A DNA stretch of 14,988 nucleotides, taken from the NCBI GenBank assembly GCA_937870605.1, contig CALMZW010000341.1, positions 1 through 14,988 of the forward strand, read 5' to 3'. This DNA comes from an uncultured Synergistaceae bacterium (GTDB taxonomy: Bacteria > Synergistota > Synergistia > Synergistales > Aminobacteriaceae). How positions within the stretch are numbered: position 1 is the stretch's first letter; each line of letters begins with the position of its first letter. A program made the position numbers and the translations under genes. A model generated the notes under the pieces. That model ran no database searches. It was given only the letters and a program-made list of their open reading frames with translations, and was not told the DNA's origin. Positions 1 through 6,268 of this stretch are shown one piece after another.

Positions 1-464
1 GTCGACGGGATCGCCCAGTCGGATGGGGGATTCTCCGCGTGTCGTTCAAGCGATGCGGGCGTCACGAAATAGCGGTCATAGCCGGGCGATGTGAACGTGA
101 GCGACCGTGACGGCAGCGTCACGACCCGAAGGCGAAGGCCGACGGACAGCCGCGCGACCTCCCCGTCGTCCATGAGGATATGGGACGCGAACATCGCTCT
201 GTTCCCCGGTTCGGCCCCCTGAGCGATGGCGACGCTTCTCGTCTCCGGCGCCGATCCGCTCGAAACTTCCCGGAACCCGATGATTTCCACGAGGGTGCGC
301 TCGCCGTTTTCCAGAAAGCGCGATATATCGGCGGACAGGACCCACGTGACGAGAACGATGACAAGCGCCGAGAGAAAAAAAACGACAGCCAGGCAGCCGA
401 AAACAATTTCGGATCGAAGAAACGATTCCCGCTCGAGGGGCTGATGACTCCGCGCGGGCGTCAC
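1..464 (-). CDS. Single-pass membrane protein, unrecognised (C-terminus cut by window edge)
   Basis: The reading frame is open from a stop at 528-530 to the window edge, giving 154 visible residues. I chose the GTG at 462-464 because a GGAGG (473-477) lies 8 nt upstream; the frame has no usable ATG near its N-terminus. Residues 1-19 are polar and basic. Residues 20-43 form one strong hydrophobic helix (about FGCLAVVFFLSALVIVLVTW). The rest is a soluble, Val- and Arg-rich segment, probably extracytoplasmic. It resembles the N-terminal anchor plus sensor part of a larger membrane protein, but no signature motif is visible and I do not assign a function. It is divergent from the hydrolase at 890 and has its own promoter at 568-597. 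The frame is clear; the product is unknown. Confidence 0.7.
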   Translation of the reverse strand, partial: MTPARSHQPLERESFLRSEIVFGCLAVVFFLSALVIVLVTWVLSADISRFLENGERTLVEIIGFREVSSGSAPETRSVAIAQGAEPGNRAMFASHILMDDGEVARLSVGLRLRVVTLPSRSLTFTSPGYDRYFVTPASLERHAENPPSDWAIPS

Positions 465-567
465 TCCGTGCGCCTCCGGATGGATCCGTGTCGCGTTGCG
501 GGGAAAATGCCGTTTCCCTGTGGGAATTCAGCCGGCATGCGTTTCGCCTCCGGGGTGGTTTTTCTCA

Positions 568-597
568 ATAATAACCTCGGATCGCGGAAGCGGTCAA
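568..597 (-). promoter_or_regulatory. Sigma70-type promoter for the minus-strand membrane protein
   Basis: On the minus strand, TTGACC (592-597) is separated by 18 bp from TATTAT (568-573), which matches the -10 consensus at 5 of 6 positions. Transcription would start near 561 and give a leader of about 100 nt before the GTG at 464. Confidence 0.55.
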
Positions 598-663
598 TTT
601 CGCCGGATTCGCGGTGTCGATCACGCGATCGATATGAAACGCCTCCGACATTTTCGCCCCCCC

Positions 664-694
664 TTGACCTGGAGTCGACTCCAGGTGCTATGGT
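664..694 (+). promoter_or_regulatory. MerR-type promoter and operator, 19-bp spacer
   Basis: TTGACC (664-669) and TATGGT (689-694) are separated by 19 bp, the over-long spacer typical of promoters that MerR-family activators untwist. The 20-bp perfect palindrome ACCTGGAGTCGACTCCAGGT (667-686) fills the spacer. A near-identical operator with the same spacing lies on the minus strand at 6060-6090. The likely ligand is the MerR protein encoded at 2883. The promoter reads into the alpha/beta hydrolase at 890 and perhaps through to the aldo/keto reductase. Confidence 0.85.
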
Positions 695-889
695 GTTTCC
701 GGCATGGCGGCGACATGCGCCGGAAGACGCGCGAAACTTCGCCGCGCCGGACGCGCCGGCGCGACTTGACGGGAAAATCGAGATGTATTGTCCGACCGGC
801 TCGCGAAGAAAGGTCCGGACGCTTGTTCCGGAGAGTCCGAACCGAGTGGGCGGGCGGAACCTGTTTTCTACCGGAGAGGATGTGTCTCA

Positions 890-1906
890 ATGAGCAGATC
901 CCTGTTCATCCTGATGTTATTTCTGGCCTGTTGCATGGGCGGCGTCGACGCGGCGGCTGCAAATACAGGCGCAACCTTCAGTACGAAAGGAAACGGACAA
1001 GGACGTCATGCCCATCTTACGACCGCCGGTTCCGTTCGTGACATAGCGGAGCATTCGGCCTTTCAAGGCTTTGGTCGACTCATACTGCCGAGAGAGCATG
1101 ATGCCCGCTCCCCCGATACGCCGCTCAGTAATGTCCGCTCGCTCATGCCGTACCACGGCCATGTGGACCCCGAGACGGTTGTGGGGGCGCTGAACCGCAT
1201 GATTGATGAAGTCAATGACGGCAAGACTGTCTTCTACGATTTCTACACCGAACAACAAAAGCCGGATGACCCCGCAAAAGAGAATACCGGGCTCTTTTTC
1301 TATCGGGGCGAAAAAGGGGCGCCGTTCGCCATTGTCTGCCCCGGCGGAGGGTTTTCCTATGTAGGGTCTCTGCATGAGGGGTTACCGCTTGCTTTTGAGA
1401 TCAGCAAAAGGAAGTACAACGCTTTTGTCATAAGGTACCGCATCGGCAGCGGTCAAAAGGCGACGGAGGATCTGGCGGCGGCTATAACCTATATCTTCAG
1501 GAATGCAGAAAAGCTTGGGGTCAGTATTGAGGGCTATTCCTTATGGGGAGGTTCCGCCGGGGCCAGGATGGTCGGCGATATCGCCTTAAGCGGAGTCGCC
1601 TCGTATCGGGGCGACGATCTGCCGAAACCTTCAGTCGCCGTCATCGCTTATACCGGTCAGGCAAGCTTCTCTGAAGATTTTCCGCCCACATTTATGACCG
1701 TCAGCGCAAATGACGGCATCGCGAATGTCTTGACTGTCGACAGACGCGTCAAGAATCTGCGCGAAGCGGGGGTTGAGGTTGAATATCGCCGCTATGAAAC
1801 GGCGGGCCACGGCTTCGGGCTCGGCACAGGAACAGACGCCGAAGGGTGGCTGGATCTTGCGGTTCAGTTCTGGGGAAAACATTTGGATGCAGCGATCAGA
1901 CGTTGA
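890..1906 (+). CDS. Exported alpha/beta hydrolase (esterase/lipase type)
   Basis: A 338-residue serine hydrolase with an N-terminal Sec signal peptide (hydrophobic core about residues 4-19, likely cut after an Ala near 21-24). The fold signature is clear: an oxyanion-loop stretch CPGGGFSYVGS, the nucleophile elbow GGSAG with Ser222, Asp275 in SANDG, and His307 in AGHGFG. This arrangement fits the Aes/BD-FAE esterase branch acting on small acyl or acetyl esters outside the cytoplasm; the substrate cannot be read from sequence. I use the ATG at 890, which has GGAGAGG 10 nt upstream and starts directly at the signal peptide; an in-frame ATG at 788 would add a low-complexity extension. It lies behind the MerR-type promoter at 664. 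Its base composition looks less GC-rich than the genes further right. Confidence 0.88.
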   Translation: MSRSLFILMLFLACCMGGVDAAAANTGATFSTKGNGQGRHAHLTTAGSVRDIAEHSAFQGFGRLILPREHDARSPDTPLSNVRSLMPYHGHVDPETVVGALNRMIDEVNDGKTVFYDFYTEQQKPDDPAKENTGLFFYRGEKGAPFAIVCPGGGFSYVGSLHEGLPLAFEISKRKYNAFVIRYRIGSGQKATEDLAAAITYIFRNAEKLGVSIEGYSLWGGSAGARMVGDIALSGVASYRGDDLPKPSVAVIAYTGQASFSEDFPPTFMTVSANDGIANVLTVDRRVKNLREAGVEVEYRRYETAGHGFGLGTGTDAEGWLDLAVQFWGKHLDAAIRR

Positions 1907-1931
1907 CAGGCGACAGGAAAGGGAAGGCGGC

Positions 1932-2012
1932 ATGAAGAAACTCGCAAACAGGACCGCAACATTGATTGTCGTAGCGGCTTGCATAGCGGGTATTTTTGGG
2001 AGCACGGGATGA
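1932..2012 (+). pseudogene. Orphan signal-peptide remnant, 26 codons
   Basis: The ATG at 1932 begins MKKLANRTATLIVVAACIAGIFGSTG and then stops at 2010-2012. The sequence is a textbook Sec signal peptide (basic n-region, hydrophobic core) with no mature protein behind it, and a purine-rich stretch precedes the start. It probably marks the 5' end of an exported protein gene lost by deletion between the hydrolase and the flavoprotein. A short membrane peptide is the alternative. I see no intact continuation in the other frames downstream. Confidence 0.4.
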
Positions 2013-2050
2013 TCTGTACGACTTTGGACGGCGCAGACATCTGACATTCA

Positions 2051-2096
2051 TTGAATATCAGCGGAGTTGTTTATTCATAAAATATTTTAGTAAATT
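2051..2096 (+). promoter_or_regulatory. Weak candidate promoter in AT-rich leader of the flavoprotein gene
   Basis: The 114 bp between the remnant and the flavoprotein are unusually AT-rich for this window. TTGTTT (2067-2072) with TAAATT (2091-2096) at an 18-bp spacing is the best promoter fit. The 9-mer GAATATCAG occurs twice, at 2053-2061 and 2103-2111, 50 bp apart. The support is weak. Confidence 0.25.
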
Positions 2097-2126
2097 GCCA
2101 AAGAATATCAGGAGGAAAGGACAATT

Positions 2127-2663
2127 ATGGGTAAAACTGTTCTGGTGCTATCCGCCAGCCCAAGAAAAGGCGGAAATTCCGATACGCTATGCGATGAATT
2201 CGTTCGCGGCGCAAAGGAAGCCGGCCATCGAACGGAAAAGGTGTTCCTGCGCGACCATGGCATCAATTATTGCACCGGATGCGGCGCGTGCAACAGGACA
2301 CACGAATGCGTACAGAAAGACGATATGGCCGACGTGCTTCACAAGATGGTCAAAGCCGACGTTATCGTTATGGCGACCCCAGTCTATTTTTACACAATGA
2401 ATGCACAAATGAAAACACTTATCGATCGTACCGCACCAAAATATGCGGAAATTGCAAACAAGGATTTCTATTTCATCGTGACGGCGGCCGATACCGATGA
2501 GGGCATGCTGGAGCGCACGGTCGAAGGGTTTCGTGCATTTGCCGCTTGTCTGACGGATCCGCATGAGAAAGGCGTTATCTCTGCTGCGGGTGTCTGGCGG
2601 ATTGATGACGTCAAAGGGCGCCCGGCGATGAAACGGGCCTATGAGACAGGCAAGGGAATCTGA
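2127..2663 (+). CDS. Iron-sulfur flavoprotein / NAD(P)H-dependent FMN reductase-like
   Basis: A 178-residue cytoplasmic flavodoxin-fold protein of the NADPH-dependent FMN reductase family. The FMN phosphate loop is SASPRKGGNSD (residues 9-19), followed by a compact cysteine cluster Cys49-x2-Cys52-x2-Cys55-x5-Cys61 that matches the CX2CX2CX4-7C motif of Isf-type iron-sulfur flavoproteins, so one [4Fe-4S] cluster is expected. The flavin-side motif ATPVYFYTMNAQMKTLIDR follows near residue 90. The family passes electrons between ferredoxin or NAD(P)H and FMN, with quinones, oxygen or other acceptors as proposed targets. AGGAGG (2110-2115) lies 11 nt before the ATG. It sits between the exported hydrolase and the MerR/aldo-keto reductase pair, suggesting shared use in redox or electrophile stress. 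Composition is AT-richer than the right half of the window. Confidence 0.85.
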   Translation: MGKTVLVLSASPRKGGNSDTLCDEFVRGAKEAGHRTEKVFLRDHGINYCTGCGACNRTHECVQKDDMADVLHKMVKADVIVMATPVYFYTMNAQMKTLIDRTAPKYAEIANKDFYFIVTAADTDEGMLERTVEGFRAFAACLTDPHEKGVISAAGVWRIDDVKGRPAMKRAYETGKGI

Positions 2664-2844
2664 TACGGGGTGAATCCTGCGGAGGTCGATCATCTATCGG
2701 ATAACGCCGTTTTCCCAGGGGGGCGGAACGCCTGGGATGTCCGGTAGAAACTTCAGATGGCCGTCGACGATATCCCCCGGTTTGACGGAGGTTTCTTTGC
2801 GTGCCGTTCGAGCGAGTCGGGCGGCGTCGTCTTGTGGAATATGC

Positions 2845-2862
2845 TCCACGGTATTCCGTGGA
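2845..2862 (+). repeat. Inverted repeat just upstream of the MerR gene, with a competing partner
   Basis: TCCACGG (2845-2851) and CCGTGGA (2856-2862) form a 7-bp stem with a TATT loop, ending 5 nt before the ribosome binding site of the regulator. The left arm can instead pair with GTGGA at 2834-2838. It could be an operator or a leader RNA switch; nothing in the sequence decides. Confidence 0.4.
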
Positions 2863-2882
2863 AAGCGAAGGAGGGGAGTCGG

Positions 2883-3305
2883 GTGATCATCGCGGAAGTG
2901 AGCAAGACGTACGACCTTTCGGCGGATACGCTTCGGTATTACGAACGCATCGGGCTGATTCCGCATGTCCCGCGCAATTCGAGCGGAATCCGCGTCTACG
3001 ACGAGGAATCCCGCCGATGGGTGGAGTTCGTGAAATGCATGCGAAGCGCCGGAATCCCCATCGAGACGCTGATCGAATATGTCGGCCTGTGCCGGCAGGG
3101 GGACCAAACAACGGAAGCGAGGAAAGATCTTCTGATCGAGGAACGCAGGAAGTTGGCCGAAAGAATCGCGGAAATGCAGGAAACGCTCGCGCGCCTTGAC
3201 ACGAAAATCGAGGGATACGGGCACTGCCTCGCCGCGAAGGAAAAGGAATTGAGCAGTCCGGAAAAACGGGATGAACCGTTCCATCGGAAGGAGAATGCGA
3301 AATGA
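2883..3305 (+). CDS. MerR-family regulator, AdhR/NmlR-like
   Basis: A 140-residue MerR-type transcription factor. I start it at GTG 2883, which gives the canonical N-terminus (IIAEVSKTYDLSADTLRYYERIGLIP) and has AAGGAGG (2868-2874) 8 nt upstream; a longer in-frame ATG at 2757 adds residues atypical of the family. The winged helix-turn-helix spans about residues 1-70, followed by a long dimerisation coiled coil (about 78-118) and a charged tail. Cysteines are Cys52 (KCMRSAG), Cys70 and one near 113. Cys52 is the position used by AdhR/NmlR-type regulators to sense aldehydes and other electrophiles. There is no metal-binding Cys cluster at the C-terminus as in MerR or CueR. It overlaps the aldo/keto reductase start by 4 nt and probably binds the operators at 667-686 and 6068-6087. 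Confidence 0.9.
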   Translation: MIIAEVSKTYDLSADTLRYYERIGLIPHVPRNSSGIRVYDEESRRWVEFVKCMRSAGIPIETLIEYVGLCRQGDQTTEARKDLLIEERRKLAERIAEMQETLARLDTKIEGYGHCLAAKEKELSSPEKRDEPFHRKENAK

Positions 3306-4420
3306 CGAAAAAACTGGGATTCGGCCTGATGCGTCTGCCCGTCACGAACGCGGACGATCCGGCGAACATCGATACGGCGGAACTGATCCGGATGGTCGAC
3401 GCGTTTCTGGAGCGGGGGTTCACGTATTTCGACACCGCCTATATGTACCACAACTTCCAGAGTGAAACCGCGATCCGGGAGGCGCTCGTGAAGCGACATC
3501 CGCGCGATCGCTTTACGCTGACCTCCAAGCTGCCGACCATGTTCCTCACGGCGGAAGAAGACATGGAGCGGATTTTCAACGAGCAGCTCGAAAAATGCGG
3601 CGTCGACTTCTTCGACTACTATCTGATCCACAATCTGGGCGTGTCGCATTACGCGATCGCGGAAAAATTCGACAGCTTCGGGTTCGTTCGCAGGAAGAAG
3701 GAAGAGGGAAAGGTCCGGAAGATCGGGTTCTCCTTTCATGACAACGCCCGATTGCTGGACGAGATATTGACGAAACACCCCGAGGTCGACGTGGTGCAGC
3801 TTCAGCTGAACTATCTCGACTGGAACAACGAAAGCATCCAGTCCCGGAAATGCTGGGAGGTCGCTCGGAAGCACGGCAAGCCCGTGATCGTCATGGAGCC
3901 CGTCAAGGGCGGAACGCTCGCGACGGTCCCGGAGAAGGCCGAAAGGTTGTTCAAGGACCACAGCCCCGACATGTCGGTTTCGTCATGGGCCATTCGTTTC
4001 GCCGCAAGTCAGGCCGACGTGATGATGGTTCTCAGCGGCATGTCGAATCTGGACCAGCTTCTCGACAACACCGGCTATATGCGGGACTTTCTTCCGTTCA
4101 CGCGGGAGGAAGTCGACATCGTCGAACAGGCGGCCGCGATCATCAACGAGTCGATCACCGTCCCGTGCACGGCCTGTGAATACTGCACCGCGGGCTGCCC
4201 GAAGAACATCGCCATTCCGAAGTACTTCGCGCTCTACAATGCGGAAAAGCAGGCGACGCCCAGGTTGTTCTCCACGCAAAAGGTGTATTACAACAACGCT
4301 GCGCAGGTCTACGGCAAGGCTTCGGAGTGCATCGAATGCAGGCAGTGCGAGCGGCAATGCCCGCAGCATATCGAAATCGTGAAACACCTGAAGGACGTCG
4401 CGGCGACGTTTGAAGGATAA
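3302..4420 (+). CDS. Aldo/keto reductase with C-terminal 2[4Fe-4S] ferredoxin domain
   Basis: A 372-residue fusion of an aldo/keto reductase barrel (about 1-275) and an iron-sulfur domain (about 285-360). The catalytic tetrad is visible as Asp44 and Tyr49 (DTAYMY), Lys76 (SKLP) and His110 (LIHNLG). The C-terminal part carries Cys289-x2-Cys292-x2-Cys295-x3-Cys299-Pro and Cys343-x2-Cys346-x2-Cys349-x3-Cys353-Pro, enough for two [4Fe-4S] clusters. Proteins of this class are common in anaerobes and probably reduce carbonyl compounds using ferredoxin-level electrons as well as, or instead of, NAD(P)H. AAGGAG (3288-3293) lies 8 nt before the ATG, and the ATGA overlap with the regulator implies translational coupling. 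Together with the AdhR-like regulator it suggests aldehyde detoxification. The substrate is unknown. Confidence 0.93.
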   Translation: MTKKLGFGLMRLPVTNADDPANIDTAELIRMVDAFLERGFTYFDTAYMYHNFQSETAIREALVKRHPRDRFTLTSKLPTMFLTAEEDMERIFNEQLEKCGVDFFDYYLIHNLGVSHYAIAEKFDSFGFVRRKKEEGKVRKIGFSFHDNARLLDEILTKHPEVDVVQLQLNYLDWNNESIQSRKCWEVARKHGKPVIVMEPVKGGTLATVPEKAERLFKDHSPDMSVSSWAIRFAASQADVMMVLSGMSNLDQLLDNTGYMRDFLPFTREEVDIVEQAAAIINESITVPCTACEYCTAGCPKNIAIPKYFALYNAEKQATPRLFSTQKVYYNNAAQVYGKASECIECRQCERQCPQHIEIVKHLKDVAATFEG

Positions 4421-4421
4421 C

Positions 4422-4472
4422 GGAACCGCGGGGCGCCGGACGCGGACATTCGGTCCTGCGCCCCGCGGTTCC
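4422..4472. terminator. Long GC-rich hairpin between convergent operons
   Basis: Two perfect 15-nt arms, GGAACCGCGGGGCGC (4422-4436) and its complement (4458-4472), enclose a 21-nt loop with a further GGAC/GTCC pairing. It starts 2 nt after the aldo/keto reductase stop, between that gene and the convergent DUF4405 gene. It lacks a clear U-tract, so it may end or stabilise transcripts from both sides rather than act as a classical intrinsic terminator. Confidence 0.6.
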
Positions 4473-4572
4473 GGGCGAACACTTGCGTCCGTTTTCCGAG
4501 CCGTTTGATGAAACACCGGCCGCGACGCAGGGGACAAAGTCCGCCGGGAATCGCTCCCGTATCGCCCGGGAT

Positions 4573-5280
4573 TCACTTGACGTCGAGAGAAGTTCGAGGT
4601 GCGCCGCTTTGCCTTTTGCGGTTCTGCACGAGTTTCCGGATGTAATGGACGATCCAGACGCAAAGTCCCATGACGGCGATGTAATCGATGAAAAAGAACA
4701 CGGCCGGCTCGTCGTAATTCCAGAAACCGAACGTGTCAGATAAAAACAGCTTTGGACCGAATTCTCTCTTGAAGAACGCGTACGCGCCATACATGGCGAC
4801 CGCCGTTCCCGCGACGCGCAGCAGTAGTGCGCGGCGACGAGTCATGGGAGCGGTTCGGCTCATCTTCCGGACGGCTCCCATGATCATTTCCCAGTGCATT
4901 CCGATGTGAGCGGACATGAGGATAATTCCCCAATACGCGGTCAGAATGTGCAGTTTTCGCGCCCACAGGCCGCCCTCCAGGCCGAAAGCGACGAACACGT
5001 CGCGGGAAAGGAAAACGCCGCTGACAAGAAGCGCCGGCATGACGACGCAAAGCGACAGGGTGATCGCCGTATTGATGCGCCGGACCGCGTCGTATCTCCC
5101 CTTCGGAATCGCCGGATACCAGCGCCGATTCACGGCGTTGTGGACGAGAAACAACACGAGAAGGAAAACGCCCAACAGTTCATGAACAAGATTGTCGGTC
5201 AGGTTGTAGGCCATCGCCGCAAGCATGAGAACCGTCATGAGCAGGTCGATGAGCAGCTTGATCGCCATTTTTCGCGTCAA
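4573..5280 (-). CDS. DUF4405-type membrane cytochrome b-like protein
   Basis: A 235-residue protein with about six hydrophobic helices. Histidines are spaced His33-x13-His47 and His111-x13-His125 (plus His129), the pairing used in b-type cytochromes to hold two hemes across the membrane, so a quinol- or membrane-linked electron carrier is likely. It fits the DUF4405 family, also described as a flavinylation-associated cytochrome. The start is TTG at 5278-5280: GGGAGGG (5288-5294) lies 7 nt upstream, whereas the next ATG (5266-5268) is 19 nt away. It begins 26 nt after the exported flavodoxin stop and shares its MerR-type promoter, so the two probably act together in moving electrons from the membrane to the periplasm. 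The last 15 residues are basic and cytoplasmic-like. Confidence 0.8.
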   Translation of the reverse strand: MTRKMAIKLLIDLLMTVLMLAAMAYNLTDNLVHELLGVFLLVLFLVHNAVNRRWYPAIPKGRYDAVRRINTAITLSLCVVMPALLVSGVFLSRDVFVAFGLEGGLWARKLHILTAYWGIILMSAHIGMHWEMIMGAVRKMSRTAPMTRRRALLLRVAGTAVAMYGAYAFFKREFGPKLFLSDTFGFWNYDEPAVFFFIDYIAVMGLCVWIVHYIRKLVQNRKRQSGAPRTSLDVK

Positions 5281-5306
5281 CGGCGTTCCCTCCCGCGTTG
5301 TTGGTT

Positions 5307-5918
5307 TCAGTTCGTCATCCCGAGTTTACGAAGCCATCCGGCCACGTCGTCCCGGGCGGATTTCACGCTCGATCCCCGGACCGCGAGCCCCTCGAGGACG
5401 GTCGATTTCGGGCAGAGCCGTGTGATGTCCCTGACGCTTCGCCCCAGGCGGCTTCCTTCGTGCGTGCAGAAGGGGATGATGGTCTTTCCGGAAAAATCGT
5501 ATTTCTCCAGGAAGGTGAAACACGGCATCGGCATCGCGCCCCACCAGTTCGGGTAGCCCAGGAACACCACGTCGTAGGAAGCCATGTCCGGAATCTCCGT
5601 CGCAAGCTGCGGCCGTTCGTCGTTCTGCTGCTCCCGCTTGGCGACCTGCACGCATTCGTTGTACTCCGCTGGGTACGAATGGACGGCCTTGATCTCGAAA
5701 ATATCGCCGCCGACCTTTTCGTGAATCTGCGTCGCGATTTCGCGCGTGTTGCCGGAATGCGAAAAATAGGCCACAAGGATTTTCTTCCCCGTTCCCTCGG
5801 CGGCGAAAGCGGCGCCGCCTCCCGGAAGCGTCGCGAAAACGGACGAAACCGCCAGCACGAACAGCATCAGCGGATGTTTCGTTGCGAACGTTGTGAGCGA
5901 AGCGAGTGTATCGAACAT
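5307..5918 (-). CDS. Exported flavodoxin
   Basis: A 203-residue protein with a long Sec signal peptide: hydrophobic residues 17-31 and a probable cut near residue 40 in AAFAAEG. The mature part is a flavodoxin of the flavodoxin_4 type: the strand KKILVAYFS leads into the FMN phosphate loop S53-HSGNT-58, then GYPNWWGAMPMPCFTFLEKYDFSGKTIIPFCTHEGS, the usual flavin-isoalloxazine and core segments. Most flavodoxins are cytoplasmic; here the signal peptide places it in the periplasm or on the outer face of the membrane. GGAGGAGG (5928-5935) lies 9 nt before the ATG. It is the first gene behind the MerR-type promoter at 6060-6090 and is followed by a DUF4405 cytochrome, an obvious candidate electron partner. 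An internal ATG at residue 18 would still leave a signal-like N-terminus. Confidence 0.88.
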   Translation of the reverse strand: MFDTLASLTTFATKHPLMLFVLAVSSVFATLPGGGAAFAAEGTGKKILVAYFSHSGNTREIATQIHEKVGGDIFEIKAVHSYPAEYNECVQVAKREQQNDERPQLATEIPDMASYDVVFLGYPNWWGAMPMPCFTFLEKYDFSGKTIIPFCTHEGSRLGRSVRDITRLCPKSTVLEGLAVRGSSVKSARDDVAGWLRKLGMTN

Positions 5919-6059
5919 TCTTTCATTCCTCCTCCATCATTTTTGACGAACCCGTTTTTTCGCAGGAGTTGCTTTCCCCCGGGAGTCCTCGTGATGCGCG
6001 CACGCCACAAGGGCGCTCCCCGTTTCTCGTCACCCGCCGCGAAGGGGTCGCTGAAGAGA

Positions 6060-6090
6060 AGCGTATCACCTGGAGCCTACTCCAGGTCAA
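6060..6090 (-). promoter_or_regulatory. Second MerR-type promoter and operator, 19-bp spacer
   Basis: On the minus strand, TTGACC (6085-6090) and TACGCT (6060-6065) are separated by 19 bp. The spacer holds ACCTGGAG-TAGG-CTCCAGGT (6068-6087), which has the same 8-bp arms as the operator at 667-686. This places the flavodoxin and DUF4405 cytochrome in the same regulon as the hydrolase at 890. Confidence 0.85.
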
Positions 6091-6192
6091 ACGGTATCCG
6101 CTCCGCCGATTTACCGATTCCCCCGAACGGTTGCGTCCTTCGTGCGGGTGAACGCGGTACAAGGTGCTCCGGCATGTCGCGCGTCCCGATCC

Positions 6193-6240
6193 CAAACGAA
6201 AGAGAGGCCCCGCGCGTTTCGCGGGGCCTCTCTTCTTTAT
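6193..6240. terminator. Bidirectional intrinsic terminator closing the dipeptidase operon
   Basis: Arms 6200-6214 and 6220-6234 pair perfectly over 15 bp (core AGAGAGGCCCCGCG) around the loop CGTTT. On the minus strand the stem is followed by TTCGTTT, 29 nt beyond the stop of the M14 enzyme gene; on the plus strand it is followed by CTTTAT. It insulates the dipeptidase operon from the flavodoxin promoter. Confidence 0.85.
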
Positions 6241-6268
6241 CTGTCCGGAGATTTGTCGGCGTTCGGAA

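Larger units (their letters stand above)
465..889. other. Divergent intergenic region, regulatory
   Basis: No convincing gene is seen in these 425 bases. They hold a minus-strand sigma70-type promoter (568-597) and a plus-strand MerR-type promoter (664-694). The plus-strand leader of about 190 nt contains two copies of the self-complementary TCCGGA (814-819 and 827-832), which could pair into a small hairpin. Confidence 0.6.
5919..6268. other. Intergenic region between two minus-strand operons
   Basis: There is no credible gene in these 350 bases. They contain the flavodoxin ribosome binding site (5928-5935), a leader of about 135 nt, the MerR-type promoter (6060-6090) and the hairpin terminator of the upstream dipeptidase operon (6193-6240). 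Nothing further is apparent between 6091 and 6192. Confidence 0.7.

Noticed and set aside
2713..2737. TCCCAGG/CCTGGGA inverted repeat after the flavoprotein gene, considered as a terminator
   Set aside because: Only a 7-bp stem with an 11-nt loop and no T-run on either strand. It is also unlike the MerR operator arms.
2694..3284. Minus-strand frame of 196 codons opposite the MerR gene, with a protein-like end (PGDIVDGHLKFLPDIPG)
   Set aside because: It runs antisense through the well-supported regulator and has no ribosome binding site. The C-terminal part outside the MerR gene might be a fragment of an older gene, but the evidence is too thin.
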